From Leuctra nigra (Eukaryota; Arthropoda; Insecta; Plecoptera; Leuctridae): a stretch of 64,000 nucleotides of DNA. Positions 10,200-23,000 of this stretch are shown in pieces (within the stretch, counting starts at the first letter, position 1; every line of letters begins with the position of its first letter). Location: positions 23,059,109 through 23,123,108 of the forward strand of contig OW203764.1 of the NCBI GenBank assembly GCA_934045905.1. The letters run 5' to 3'. The position numbers and the translations under genes were made by a program. The notes below the pieces were generated by a model. That model was not told the DNA's origin, made no database searches, and was given only the letters and a program-made list of their open reading frames with translations.

Positions 10200-11423
10200 A
10201 CAGAGATTAATCCAATTTCCAGTTCGCATTTCACTCGACTGATCATAAACTTTGTCTTCATTGTGTGTAGAATATTTATAATTACAATACAATACGAAGA
10301 AAAGAATTTTAATATTTCTCTCATTTAATTTCCAGAACTAGACATTGAATCAAATTAATAAATATTTTAATTCATTAGTTACATAAGAATACAGAAACAA
10401 TATCGAATTTGACACAACTCCAACTCATACTATCGTCTAGTACAGGTGTTGTCCTAGGAGTTTTATCATATTCAATCCCTGTGTACCTAAGTCTTCATAT
10501 AATTAATAAGGAATTTTATAGATTACAGTCTTCTCCTTATCTTTGCAGAGAATCTACATAAAGTGTTCATGTCTTGGAGTTAGAATTTAGAAAATGTATC
10601 AGTCAAAAGTCAACTCTGAATTAAAAAAAACTTGAATTGTCGAGTTCTTTTTGCTTTTAACATACCTAAGATAGTTAAAATTAAACTCACTTCAAACTGC
10701 ACGGGTTCAGCAAAAGGATTACATCACATAGAACTTTGATTTGCAAGTTTAAAAAATCGTATTGCGATGTTGGGTTTATGTGGGAGACTTTCAGTGAAGT
10801 CAGGATGACGTGAAGGTTGGTGATGATCTGTTTACTTATAGGTAAGGTAGGTTATTATGAAATTAATTCATGAGTTCGATTCAATATCTCAATTTATTTT
10901 ATTTCCTGAACCAAAAACAAATCGACGACTCCAACAATATTCATGTAATAATATCAATATCCCAGACTAACAATCTATTGTTTGATGCATGCAAAACACG
11001 AGCAATCAAAATATTTATTTGGAGATTGAATTGTAACCCTATTGCCCCCACCCACCCCCAATACCTACTGACACGACAAACAAAATGAAAACTTTTTATA
11101 ATAAATTATAGCCGCTTTTAGCAACCGCTAAGCACTCGACACATAATTTGTGAACTTTCTATCGAATCTTTAGGAACATACAGTATTAATGCCTTCACCA
11201 AGCATTTTCTATGCAAAAACCATGCACACACAATATTACAATTACAGTTTTATGCACTATACTTTTCTGGAACTGAATTCTTATTACCACTTTTTTATAC
11301 TTTTCAGCTACCAATCATGTACCAATGTTTGATACGTTCAGGTTTTAGTTCATCTTTCGTTTCAGTCGATGAATAGCACTATGCACAATGCAGTAATTTG
11401 TTTTTCCTTATTAGATCTTGACT
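10200..11423. other. convergent intergenic region with poly(A) signals
   Basis: Lies between the 3' ends of LITAF gene 2 (plus) and the mucin-like gene (minus). An AATAAA at 10357-10362 is 158 bases past the LITAF stop and is a plausible poly(A) signal. On the minus strand an AATAAA at 11019-11014 could serve the mucin-like gene, about 405 bases past its stop. No further gene is seen. Confidence 0.45.
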
Positions 11424-14085
11424 CTAAAGAGATCTGCGGATGTTATCTGGAGCGGGTAGAACCTTGTCGACGATGTCCACCAACTGCTCAAGTTCTCGAT
11501 GCAGAAGTCGTGGTTCATCCACATCCAGAGGTTGGTTCAGCAACTCTCGAACCACTGCAATCTGTGCAGTTGGTTCCTTCAACAGAGCCTCTTGTACCTC
11601 ATAACTATTCTCTTTCATCTTTGCAATCGACTCTTGATTTTCTACGGAAGCCACAAGTTGACTCAACAAATCGTAACTGTAAACCGTCCTTCCTAAATCG
11701 CGCTGGAATGAAGAAGTACTAACATGCGAAGCATTTAATTGTTGTATCAATAATTGAAGACTGATGACGAAATCAGCGCAAGGAGTTCCGTCAGAAATCG
11801 TATGATTGGTGAATATAGGAAGTTTAGTTATGTTTGCAAAGAAGTTGACTGGAACTACAAATGTCATGAGTGGAACAGTGCTGTTCAATTGTGGTGGCAC
11901 TGTAGTGAATGGAACTGAAGTGGAAGTTAGCGCAGTTGTGGGAGTGGTAGTTGTGACTGTTGCGATCGATGTCACGCTGGTTGGTGTTATTGACGATGTA
12001 GTTAGAGTTGCAGTTGTTGTAGTTGTAACAGAGGCAAGATCTCCGGTAATATGTATTGATGTTGATGATGTTGGGATTGCTGTAGAGACTGTTAATGCCG
12101 GTGGTGTGTAAGTCACAGTAGTTGTAACTGGTTTTGTAGTTGTGACGGATGGCACTGATGAAGTTGGGATTGTGGTGACTGTAGTGACTGTTGATGGCGG
12201 TGGAGGGGTGGTCACAGTAGTTGTAACTGGTTTTGTAGTTGTGACGGATGGAACTGATGATGTTGGGATTGTAGTGAATGTAGTGACTGTAGATACTATT
12301 AATGGCGGTGGAGTGGTGGTCACATTAGTTGTAACTGGTGTTGTAGCTGTGACAGATGACAAAGATGATGTTGGGATTGGTGTAGTGACAGTAAATGGTG
12401 GTGAAGTGTAAGTCACAGTAGTTGTAACTGGTGTTGTAGCTGTGACAGAGGATACGGATGATGATGGAATTGGTGTAGTGACAGTAAATGGCGGTGAAGT
12501 GTAAGTCACAGTAGTTGTAACTGGTGTTGTAGTTGTGACAGAGGATACGGATGATGATGGAATTGGTGTAGTGACAGTAAATGGCGGTGAAGTGTAAGTC
12601 ACAGTAGTTGGAACTGGTGTTGTAGTTGTGACAGAGGATACGGATGATGATGGAATTGGTGTAGTGACAGTAAATGGCGGTGAAGTGTAAGTCACAGTAG
12701 TTGTAACTGGTGTTGTAGTCGTGACAGATGACAAGGATATTGGGATTGGTGTAGTGACAGTAAATGGCGGTGAAGTGTAAGTCACAGTAGTTGTAACTGG
12801 TGTTGTAGTTGTGACAGAGGATACGGATGATGTTGGGATTGGTGTAGTGACAGTAAATGGCAGTGAAGTGTAAGTCACAGTAGTTGTAACTGGTGTTGTA
12901 GTTGTGACAGAGGATACGAATAATGTTGGGATTGGTGTACTGACAGTTGGCGGTGAAGTTATGTTAGCTGGGGGAGTGATTGTAGACGGAACTGTTGTAG
13001 CTATTGTTGTTGTGACAGTTGTTGGAACAGTTGATATAACTGTAGTTGGAATGGTTGTTTTTATGGTGGTGGGAACGCTAGTTGTTATTGTAGTCGGAAT
13101 TGTTGAGACAACTGTTGTAGTTGTGGACACTGTTCGCGAAACAGTCGACTGTACAGTGCTAGGAACAGTTGTAGTTACAGTAGTTGGTACAGTTGTTGTT
13201 GTTAAGTGTGTTGTAGTTACAGGAGTAGTTTGTACAACTGTTGTAGGAATGGTTGTCGGGATTGTGGTGAAAATACTTGTTGTAACTGTCGTAGATATTG
13301 TGGTAGATACTGTAGTTGGAATAGTTGTAGGGACTGTAGTTTGTACAGTTGACTGAACTGTGGTAGGAATAGTAGAAATTACAGTGGTTGAAACTGTTAC
13401 AGGGATTGGAGTGGGAACGACGGTTATAACTGTTTGTGGAATAGTTGTGGAGACTGTAGTAGGGATTGTAGAAATAACTGTTGTAGACTGTGTGTAAGTC
13501 ACAGTGCTAGGAATTGTAGTGGGAACTGTTGTAGGAATGAATGCAGTCACTGTAGTAGGAATTGTTGATTTGACTGTTGTTGGTATCGTTGAAAGTACAG
13601 TGGATGGAATTGTCGTTGGTACTGTAGTTGGTACTATTGAAGTGACTGTACTAGCGCTACAGTTGCCTATAGTAGCATACACTGTGACAGTATCAGGAGC
13701 AGAGAATGCTACTATCGTTAGTGTGAATGTAGTTGTCGTTGTAGTTGTAGTTGTATCAGTGATATGTGTCGGTATGACGTAGCCTATGGAGACAGTGGAG
13801 GTCTCTGTGACTGTAGGTAACAGTGAAGTGACTGTGGATGGTAGAGCGGCGAGTGGGGGCATGGGGGCTGGGGGTGGGGGTGCGACGGGTGGGGGTCCGA
13901 AGGAGGCCACCTGACGAGCTGGTTGCTGAGACATGTGGAAGTCTAGTGGAGGCGTCGGAGTCTTTTGCGGATTGAAGAAGTTCATCATCGAGTGCATGAA
14001 GCTGCTTTGCGGTTGAACCGGTAGAGGCTGTTGCTGCTGGTACTCGGGGTACCAGGGGAGATGCTTGGGGACTGACGGTCGTTGT
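11424..14085 (-). CDS. secreted Thr/Val/Pro-rich mucin-like protein, exon 3 (main exon, stop)
   Basis: A long open exon (887 codons with stop) of a 944-aa protein. The acceptor tggtatttcag lies just 5' on the minus strand (AG at 14087-14086); A14085 completes a split Arg codon. After a Pro/Gln-rich start (WYPEYQQQQPLPVQPQSS) come two repeat blocks. One is short TTVPTTIPSTV-type units (about 12960-13660). The other is roughly nine 31-residue units of the type VTTTTPVTTTVTYTSPPF (about 12080-12960). The last about 160 residues are non-repetitive, helical-looking and carry NIT, NHT and NAS glycosylation sequons. Thr-rich secreted repeats suggest heavy O-glycosylation. No chitin-binding or other named domain is visible, and the protein has very few Cys. 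Role unknown: extracellular matrix, gut, cuticle or salivary secretion are all possible. Confidence 0.85.
12080..13660 (-). repeat. coding minisatellite in the mucin-like gene
   Basis: There are two blocks: 93-base units (31 aa, about nine copies, 12080-12960) and 33-36-base units (TTVPTTIPSTV type, about 12960-13660). Units are in frame and differ mainly by substitutions such as SLPF/SPPF and TSS/SSS. A three-base shortening (ISLSS) also keeps the frame, consistent with selection for an open frame. Confidence 0.85.
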
Positions 14086-15364
14086 CTGAAATACCAGATA
14101 AACGGAGTTAATATCGCACTGTTCTACAAATACGCTAATGACGACGGATGAATGATGATGATGATGACTTGACTGACGGAAATCGCGAATATCCCTAAAG
14201 AAAACTTATCAAGAAGCTTTTTGTTGTTAGTGAGCTTTCTATGGCTGTACGTGTATACAAATTTGATAACAGAGATAACATTAATTTGGTTAATCTATGG
14301 ATTCTAAAACGTAAGTTTCCTTCCGGTTAACAAAATATATTGAACATCGCACGTTGGTTGAAAGGCTTTGTAAATATTCCGTATAAATGCTGTCAGCCAA
14401 TGAAACTTAATATTAAACATCAATCATCACGAAAATTAGTACATGGGCTGGTATTACCAAAGTTTATCTGAGCCGGATTAACTATGAACTAAATTGGCGT
14501 CACAGCCAATAATCACCTCAAAATGATTGAACAGTTGAATTAACCCAAAAGTTAGTTAATCAAACACAATTTAACTTTAGTAATACTTTGGTACCACTTT
14601 GGTTGTTTAACTTTGGTATTTAACTTTGGTTTGGTAACTTTGGCCTAAATTCATCATTCATCATTATGAAAATCATCAGAATATTACAAGACAAAATAAT
14701 AAAAAATCTTACAAATCCAGAAGAAAACGTAATCTTTTTCATTTCAAAATAGTAACAGTCAGCTCTGAACTTTTGAATGAAATGAAACAAATACCAATAA
14801 TTTGTACGTGATAAAAGTGCGCATGCATGTGCATTTTGATAGCTTCATTTTGTGAACAAAATAAGCTTGCCAATTGCTGTGAAATTGTGTAAAATATGAT
14901 AAAATATGATAAAATGTAGGTTTCAAGCCGGGTCCACATATAATCGTTTTTGCGATTTGCGTTTCCCTTTTTTTCTATTAACCAATCACAAGTCTCCCTT
15001 GAGCGGTTTCTGGACTTGTGATTGGTCGGTAAGAAAACGGAAAACGGAAAACACAAAAACGGTCTATGTGGACCAGGCTTAACTCTCAATGCCCATGAAA
15101 AATTTAACCTAATTTTATTCTTAAACCAATTAAAACTAAATTAGGATTAAGATTGTGATAAAAACCTAATTTCTAATTAGATTTCTAGTATGGCATTAGC
15201 ACCATACTTTTATTTCATGTTTGAACTTTGAGATCGATTGGTTCATCGGTGTGACTTGGGTGGCTGATTACTTTCAGAGCGAAAGTAGCGAGCATCACCA
15301 CGGTACTCTTATGACACTTTTCCCTCTTTTGAAACAACTCGGAATGCGAAAGTGATCTGCTCAC
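14086..15364 (-). other. mucin-like gene intron 2
   Basis: GT...AG intron on the minus strand holding a MITE (14936-15079). At 15275-15330 there is a fragment similar to the window's left edge (GAGCGAAAGTAGCGAGCATC, then ACTCTTATGACACTTTT). No exon is seen. Confidence 0.6.
14936..15079. mobile_element. MITE with about 70-bp inverted ends
   Basis: The left end AAGCCGGGTCCACATATAAT is mirrored by the right end, which on the minus strand reads AAGCCTGGTCCACATAGACC. Homology continues inward through CCAATCACAAGTC on both arms, so nearly the whole element folds back. No target duplication was resolved. Confidence 0.65.
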
Positions 15365-15525
15365 CTGTACATCATGGCATGGTAGTCATTGGGGATGTTG
15401 AAGGTCCCCATCGGGTAATCTATGTGTGCATCTCTCTTCTGACGCTCTTTCTGACCGGCATTTGTCTTCGTCGTTTGCAGGAAACACAGCAAAGTGCCGG
15501 CGAGCACGAGCAAGATCATCCGCGT
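15365..15525 (-). CDS. mucin-like protein, exon 2 (signal peptide and propeptide-like site)
   Basis: Acceptor gtttcttctcag lies just 5' (AG at 15527-15526); donor GTGAGC begins at 15364. The exon reads TRMILLVLAGTLLCFLQTT, a clear signal-peptide core, followed by KTNAGQKERQKRDAHIDY. Cleavage after TNA is plausible. RQKR is a furin-like site, so a short propeptide may be removed. The exon ends in AG of a split Arg codon that is completed by exon 3. It has an internal in-frame ATG (third codon), which could be the start if exon 1 were not used. Confidence 0.85.
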
Positions 15526-16183
15526 CTGAGAAGAAACAAATTGATAGATCAGAAGTGTTTCAACAAATAATCAATTCTGAGAATACAGTAGACTTTATTT
15601 TGTTTATTTCTATATTTGATCATAGAGTTTCACAATGACTTTGTCAATTTACAATTCAGCACAATGAAATATGAGGTTGTTGATGAGAGTGTTGAAGAAT
15701 TGACAAGGTTGTTAAAGAAACTCCATTGTATAAAAGTAAATTCAAATAACTTGCCAGTATCTAGATGTAAAACAAATTTTGGAAACAATACTTTTCGAGG
15801 CCTTCAATCGCATCCCTGAGATAATAAGGAATGATAATTGTACAGAAAAATTTAGAAAGAAGTGTGTTGAGGTAATAAAAAAAATAAAAAGGAAAATGGC
15901 AATCAGACCCGCTGGCAGCAAAATATAAATGTATGGGCTTTTAGGATAGGCCCTAAGCCAAAATAGGTATATAATAGGTATAATTGTGATTATCTCTTAT
16001 TTGTGTTATAATTGCTAGAAATAATTATTTAGCATATGAGTGTATAATACCTATGTAAACATATAAACATAGAATTACTACTGCTACTACTACATAAATT
16101 TAGTAAGTGTTGTCTTATACAATCAGTATTTTAGGAAACAAACATTTAAATAAATGCTTTAATTTGTAGAGTTGTAACTTAGA

Positions 16184-16357
16184 CTAACCAATCATGTACT
16201 GAAGGGGTTATATGAAATGTACAGAGTATAGATTGTATAGATGTGTATAGATTACATGGATCCATGTAATCTATACATACATAGGTAATAGATTGTAATC
16301 TATTACCATGCCAACTCTGTACATTTCATATAACCCCTTCAATACATGATTGGTTAG
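16184..16357. repeat. 174-bp foldback with nested perfect palindromes
   Basis: The outer arms are 44 bases with one mismatch, beginning CTAACCAATCATGTA and mirrored at 16314-16357. Inside lie a perfect 32-bp palindrome (16245-16276, centre ACATGGATCCATGT) and a second hairpin (GGTAATAGATT/AATCTATTACC). It looks like a foldback transposon. The flank after the right arm is tRNA-like (GGTTAGTATCC, then AGTTCGAATCC), possibly part of another SINE head. Confidence 0.75.
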
Positions 16358-16630
16358 TATCCATGATTTAGAGGTTCATAGTTCGAATCCTGGTTTAGTC
16401 AGCCGGTGTGTTATCACACTCGCTTATCAATAAAACGTTTTAACATTACATTACATGGGATATATTAGTTATTTCAGCTATTAGAATGACATAGACGTGG
16501 AGGGAAGGAAAGTATAATGTAGGTAGTCAGAGCTTAAAACAAAATTCCATATTAATTAGGTACTTAATTGATAAAATTTAAATTAAATTGAATTATTTTA
16601 AAGAGAGTATGTTTGTAAGCTTTCGATAGA

Positions 16631-16766
16631 TTTTTTTTTTTTTTTTTTTTTTACAAAAATACGAAAATATAACATTGTTAATAAATACTAACTGCAATAT
16701 GAAAAGATTTTCCTTGAGTGGGATTCGAACCCACGACCTTCCGATATCCAGTCAGATGCTCCAGCA
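16631..16766 (-). mobile_element. tRNA-derived SINE
   Basis: Read on the minus strand, the head has a tRNA-like A-box region (GCTGGAGCATCTGACTGG) and a perfect B box inside GTGGGTTCGAATCCCAC, whose T-arm stem is intact. An AT-rich body follows and then a 22-base A tail (16652-16631). This layout is that of a polymerase III SINE. The acceptor-stem 5' end appears truncated, so it is not a functional tRNA gene. Confidence 0.7.
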
Positions 16767-16991
16767 AAAGAACATATTTTATAAAATTGTATTTAGCCTG
16801 TACAATACTGAATAATAAGCATCATAATTGCTTTGTTCACAATACAATTCTACTCTAATCCATTCAAATAATTAATTTGAATTCAAATTAAAAAATAATT
16901 CAAATGAAAACATGAAAAAATGTTTGGCACGATAAAAAGAAGACACCTTAATAAGAAAGGAACAGTTTGAAGAAGCTTATTTTGAACTTAC

Positions 16992-17003
16992 CGCGTTCGC
17001 CAT
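16992..17003 (-). CDS. mucin-like protein, exon 1 (start codon)
   Basis: A four-codon coding start (ATG GCG AAC GCG, giving MANA) ends at a consensus donor GTAAGT (16991 downward). It splices in phase 0 to exon 2 (TRMILL...). The start is supported by a TATA/initiator pair just upstream that gives a leader of about 23 bases. If this exon were skipped, translation could begin at the ATG two codons into exon 2 with little change to the signal peptide. Confidence 0.75.
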
Positions 17004-17022
17004 TTCGTCTGCGGCCGAGTAC

Positions 17023-17056
17023 GAATGAGATGATTGACCGTAACTTTGGTCTTATA
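17023..17056 (-). promoter_or_regulatory. TATA/initiator core promoter of the mucin-like gene
   Basis: On the minus strand TATAAG begins at 17056, and an arthropod-type initiator TCATTC occupies 17028-17023, with its A at 17026 exactly 30 bases downstream. The predicted transcript start is 17026, 23 bases before the ATG at 17003, and the donor of exon 1 follows at once. Confidence 0.7.
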
Positions 17057-20000
17057 TGCCTTCACAAAACTCCCCGGAAATTCAGGCTTTTTTGCACGAC
17101 TTTTCCAGCCAAACGGAGGACACCAAAAGGGCATTGCCATGGCGATTTTTATAAGCCGGATCACGTGTCTTGAAAAATTAAAATTATCGGTAGTCTTACT
17201 TCCACATGAGGAATATTCACTTACTGAGTCTGGAATGACAAATCCTTCTGATACCGTGATACCACAGAGCGTAAGGAAACTGTTAGTTGACTAATGGTAT
17301 TATTATACGTAACATATTTAAATAGTTGAAAAGAGTATTTTCGTGTTCTGACACCCAAAGTGACAAAGTAGTTGTACGATAAAGGTGACAGCACGAATTC
17401 ATGCCATGTTAGCGGCATGTGCTATCCTACTGGTCTCCAAGTCATATTATACGTTTTTTCATAGCACGTTTTAAAATCTCAATTAGTATAATCGCTATTA
17501 TTCAGACCATATATTAGTGCATTACTATTTAGTTAATTAAATTTTAACCGGTCAGAAAAATATTTATATGCAGGATGGTAATTTTTTAAACTACTGCATT
17601 TCTAATATTATCTTATTACAAATTAAAAAAAGAAAAACATTATTGTTTTACGCATTATAGAATGTTATTCACAGAAATTATCAGTCGAATTCTGTACCAC
17701 AGAGGTAGAAGTTTGTCAGAGGTAGAAATCATGTAGTAATCAAGCCCTGTCAATTTCAATTTCACTGAAGTTAACAAATAAAGTGAATTTAAGTAAGTAT
17801 TCTTAGAATATGACTGGTTTCACTTTCAATTATAAGAATTCTGAAAAATATTTCTCAAGAACATTGTCGCTCAGAATCCCCAAATATTACGGAATACACC
17901 CTAGGGCAGGTTATTGGTCTAACTTTTATTTTGTTTATTGCATTGTATAGAATGACGATGTTCCGGTTTTATTTAAGTGCCTAATTAATATATTCTTGAT
18001 ATATCTGTATTTGTCTGTAATTAACTATGCCTTTAATTTATTACCACAACATGTAGATATCTGTAACATATTTTATGCTGAATAGGTATAAAGTAAAAAA
18101 AATAACAAATAGAATATCTATCTTGTCTAAATAAAAATACAAGAAAACAACTTTGGTTCTATCAGTTTAGTAGGTACCGTGATGCTATAAGTTACAAAGT
18201 ATAAGTGTATGATCTTACCTTACATGGCATCCTTGTATAAAAGATCAATATAAATATTTTCTAGCCTTCATAATAATGTTTAAACACAAAACTCGCGCTG
18301 AAATATTACAATGAGGAGGGGTTTAGGTGAGTTTAAAATTCATAATAACCAAGGTCCCATATCTTACGTTACGAATTCTTTGTGTGTTTTTGCCTGTTTT
18401 TGTTTTGCCTTTGTCTAGGTCAAAATGAAATTTTGCACACACGCTAATGTCATATTATGAGCGGTCACATGCATAGTTTTTTTTGTTTTTTTTTAGTAAG
18501 AATGAAGATTTAATGGTTTGATCGATGATACTTCAAATTTTAAAATGTCATTGGGACGAACATTTTAGAAGTTTTTGACATTTTTCAGACAACAGTCAAG
18601 AACTTACGAGGCATTGACATTTTACAACAAATTAATACATGTTTTGAAATATTTGACTATATCTGTTCTTTAGACGCATGTGTTTAGATTATCTTCACAG
18701 AAGTTTCAAGGTCTGTAGAGCAGCAACTTTCATACAAAAATTAATTATCATTTTTAAATCGTCACCTCCTATACTTCGATTCCCCTCTGCTGTATAATCT
18801 TAAATTGGAATTTAAAACATGAATCTCGAGGGTTTTCTGCAAAAGGCACTAACTATTTTTTTTTTATTGTACGGGCTATATAGGATTTATGTTCAGAGCT
18901 AAGCTAGTAAAACTGAAAACGATATTTGAAAGAAATCGATCAAGTAAGGTTCATTTGACAATCAATCCTTGTTATTATCAACGAAATCAGAACTCCTACA
19001 TACTAGAGTTAGATGAAGCGTTAGCAGACTTTATCGGATTATGACACCAAATCTTTATCAGCAATTTGGCCAAATGTACGTTGTATCTCAATTAGTTCAG
19101 ACCAATAATATGTTATCTATAGTTTATTGATGTATTTTACATTATTATTTCTAATTCCTCTGTTAAGTACATGTCCTTGTATGGAAATATGGATATTATG
19201 TATGGATTTTTGAATGGAAGTGTTTTCGAAAAACTTCTCTCTCTTAGTCTCTGTATGTTAGTTCTTTTTGCAGTAAAACGAAGAACTGTTGTTTGATTTT
19301 TTAATTAAAAATCTTGTCCAGGTAGTATACGATAATATGCAATACAGTTTGCCTGTAATCCTTTATGAATCAATGTTTTTAAAGCCTAAAGTTTATCGGA
19401 AAACGAAGAAAATGAAATAGTTAAAATGAGTATAAATAAAATTACAAGAAATCTATATAAATAATCATTAATTGTCATTTGCCCAACCCATGTAAAAGAA
19501 GCGAAAAAATTGCTACGCTCTGTTTTCTATCTAAATATACTTATTAAAAATGAATTTCGTGAATTCCGCTGTAGCGAGATCATGAAAGCGACGCATGATT
19601 TTGGTTGACAGCGTGGTAATGTGACAAATGCTCTATTAGCTCTGCCGACAACTGGATTATCCGTCTTGACTTCTTGCCGGCGACGTGTCCAGGGATCTCA
19701 GGGAAACTAGTTTACTTATCTCTCCTCAAGCTATTAATAACGAACCAAACATGGCCAAGGGATCTATGTATGCACCAATGAGGATGGAATTGGAAGGATT
19801 CACAAGGTGTTTTTTAAGCGATCATTACATGGAGCACTTACGGCACTTTATGTTTATTTTTATCCAGCTCTGTCCAGACCTCATCAATCACCAATCGAGT
19901 TGAAATTTAACACACACATATTTTGGATTCAGAAATAATTTGTGGTTTGGTAAAAGCTAACGTCTAGAACATTTTATGAAGTTCCATGAATTCTCTGAGT

Positions 20001-23000
20001 GCAGATGCGATAAATATCTATTATGATCTCAATTACGACAAAAAAATATTACGAAAAAATGTGGTCAATGTCTTTTCTTGTCCAATGTTTTTGATACATC
20101 GTTGCTTAGGCTACAGTTTTAATTTATATTTCCATTAATTGAATTGTAAAATATACTTGCATACCAAAACGCCTATAGGACGTATGGGATTCGGGTTGTA
20201 TCAACTAGGTATATTAAACGAAATTTCCTGGAACTTGTATTTATTTGAAAATATAACATACTTGGTCTATGCATGTCTGACAAAGAATGATCCGATATCT
20301 GTTCTATAATGTTCTCATTCATTCGGCATTCTTCATTACAATGCTGTTGACACTGATTCAGTTGAAGTTACGTCTTGTTTTGACATTTTATTCATAACCT
20401 GTTCGAAATATCATCAGAAATTATGAGCGAAGTCAATGAAAAATATGAAAAAAATGACATCAAAATATTTAAAAGCTGAGAACTCATTTTAAGACCGTGC
20501 ATGTTAATTATTTTCAGTTGATTTCCTGTTTTAGAGAACGATACATTATTCCATAAGTTTAGTTAATAATTACTATTAAAATGTATCACAACGAAACAAA
20601 TAATCAGTGAAATGCTATTATTGATAACATTACAATCATGAATGAATAAGAGAACCGGTGGTGTAGGTATAAAAATATAAAATGCAGGAATACCTACACA
20701 CGAGTTGCATGGCAGCGTTCTTCTAGAGCTGACACTTTGCATTCATCAACATCCTCGTGGACTTAGGAGAGGAAAGCTCAATCCTTCACTAGTCAGTTGT
20801 CAAATTACTTTAATTAGGAATTGCCAAGAAGAAAATTGAAAATGTAGTTAATTTAATATTAATGATTTGATATACTAACAAACTATAAAAATCAAATGTG
20901 GTTTTTAAAATTAAATTTTATATGTTTTTGAAATTAATATTTTTCGTTGCATTTTGTTATGAAGTGTCAATATTTTCTAATCAGTATTTTCAAGGTTATA
21001 AAATAAAATTGTGCTGATGGTTTGTAATGTTTTTATGGTAATAACAGGGATATGTGGGACGATTAAGAACAGGTTCTGTTATTGTTTAGTTTCGCCTGCT
21101 TATGAAATAATTCTCTCTAAATTAAAAGCTTCCTAGTAGTTCTAGATAATAGTCGAAACTTTGATGACATTGCACAGAACAGACTCAAAAGCTTTATATT
21201 ATATTTTTTTTTTGATACAACTTGATATGCCTCTTTTGATCATAAAAACTACTTAACAATACTACAGCCTATTTACAAATCCAGTTATACATGGATTAAA
21301 AAATCTTAACATTATATAATGCAATTAATAATATTATTATAGTATAAATATAATTATATTTAAATATCCATAATAGTCCTCAACTACTTAATAATATAGT
21401 TTAGTAAGTATTTGGTCTGTTGCATTACTGCTAAGTTTTAGATTAAAATTTAATTTCACTATTATTAACATAATAGTCAAATATGTGGGTATTCGAATTT
21501 ATTTTTCGGAAAATCGCTATATTATATTATAATTATCTGTCACTTTAAAAATTTTAAATTTTTACGAACATTGCCTTTACATTATATTTTACTATAATTT
21601 TAATGATATTATATTATCTTATATTATTATAATAGTAACGGATGGGAGGGGAAATTGTTTGATCCATTTGTTTGACGCTTTTGTAAGGCTGCAATTTGAA
21701 ACTTCTTGCGCATTATGTCACCAAGTGACCAAAATTAGGCTACGTTGCTATCAAGCTTGCATCTACATTACAATAGGGTACAGTTACGTAAGTGCACAAC
21801 TGAAGTGGCGCTGTAGAAGCATTACGGTCCGACGATGCATTGTTTATGTACAGTGGTTTTGTAATCTATGTAATTCTCGACTCTAGGTCGTGGCACCTTA
21901 ATGATCAGTGATAGTGAAAATGGCCACGATGGTGCGCTAGTGTTGCACAGAATGGACGAACTTAAGAACCAATCACAGTACAGCGTTCTATTGGTTGCTT
22001 ATGACTTGGGAATATCTTCGATATCTCCTAAATGATCTAACATACGCCTGTGATTGGCTGAATGATAAACTTTTTAGTATAAGTAAAATCTCTTCAACAT
22101 TTATAACTGAGCCAGCAGCTGCAATCCCATCTACATATCATTTCACACGAGTGTTATAAATCCACTACTTTGACAGCTAAAGACATTACTTTAAAAACTT
22201 AATTGTGCTTATCAATATCAGGATTGAGTGGAACAATTGTTGAGCTTGATAGAGTAATAGTTGATAAAAACTTGTTTTTAGAACAATCTAATACTAAAAA
22301 TATGTAGCATACAATTTAGAGGCCATAAGACAGCCTCGAATGGTGTTCGTTTTTACATAATATACATAAAATGACAACATTTAACTAAATGTTGTGCAAT
22401 CAATTTTAACAGATTCACTCCCAACCATGTTGATAGATCGTGCTGTATAAGTCCGCGTGAGTTCACTTGAATACGATCACGAGTCAACAAACGAACGTTC
22501 GAATCGAATGTACACTTTAGAGTCATTTTATATACTAAATAACGGAACACTAATTAGTAAGACGAAGACACAATCACTCCACGCCTTGCCCGTGTCGGAA
22601 CTCCAATCTGCATCAGTTACATTTCTACATCTCCCATCAGACCCTCTCTTCTAATTCTTCTCTACATTCATAAAATAGTTACATTTCCTTGAAGTCAGAT
22701 AATAAAATATTTACTAGATAACCACGAAGAGGCACGTTAACTTGCCAAACATAACGGCAAGTGTTTGTTCAAAGCTTTAGGAAAGATGTTGACAGCATTC
22801 AAATACCTACAACCAATACCTACCTCAAACTACCTATACTTATCGTCACTGGCAATAGTTTCAAGAAGATCCCATAGATCAAAAATGTGAGTGAGTGGAC
22901 CACATCTTTTTCAAACTACAAACGAAATAATCTAAAAGTTTGCCGAAAATATCGAAAGGAAAATTAAATCTCAGCTTCCCTAAAGAGCACGCCCCAAAGC

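Larger units (their letters stand above)
15526..16991 (-). other. mucin-like gene intron 1 with a SINE and a large palindrome
   Basis: The intron (GTAAGT...CAG on the minus strand) is mostly AT-rich. It contains the 16184-16357 inverted repeat, a tRNA-like B-box just after it (AGTTCGAATCC, about 16390) and a minus-strand SINE at 16631-16766. Confidence 0.65.

Noticed and set aside
11806..13782. Several plus-strand Val-rich frames
   Set aside because: Complement of the Thr/Val repeat exon; Thr codons read backwards give Val/Gly/Cys. The minus strand has the signal peptide, promoter and splice sites.
16711..16766. tRNA gene on the minus strand
   Set aside because: The T arm is good, but the acceptor stem and D arm are incomplete, and an A-rich tail follows, so SINE is the better call.
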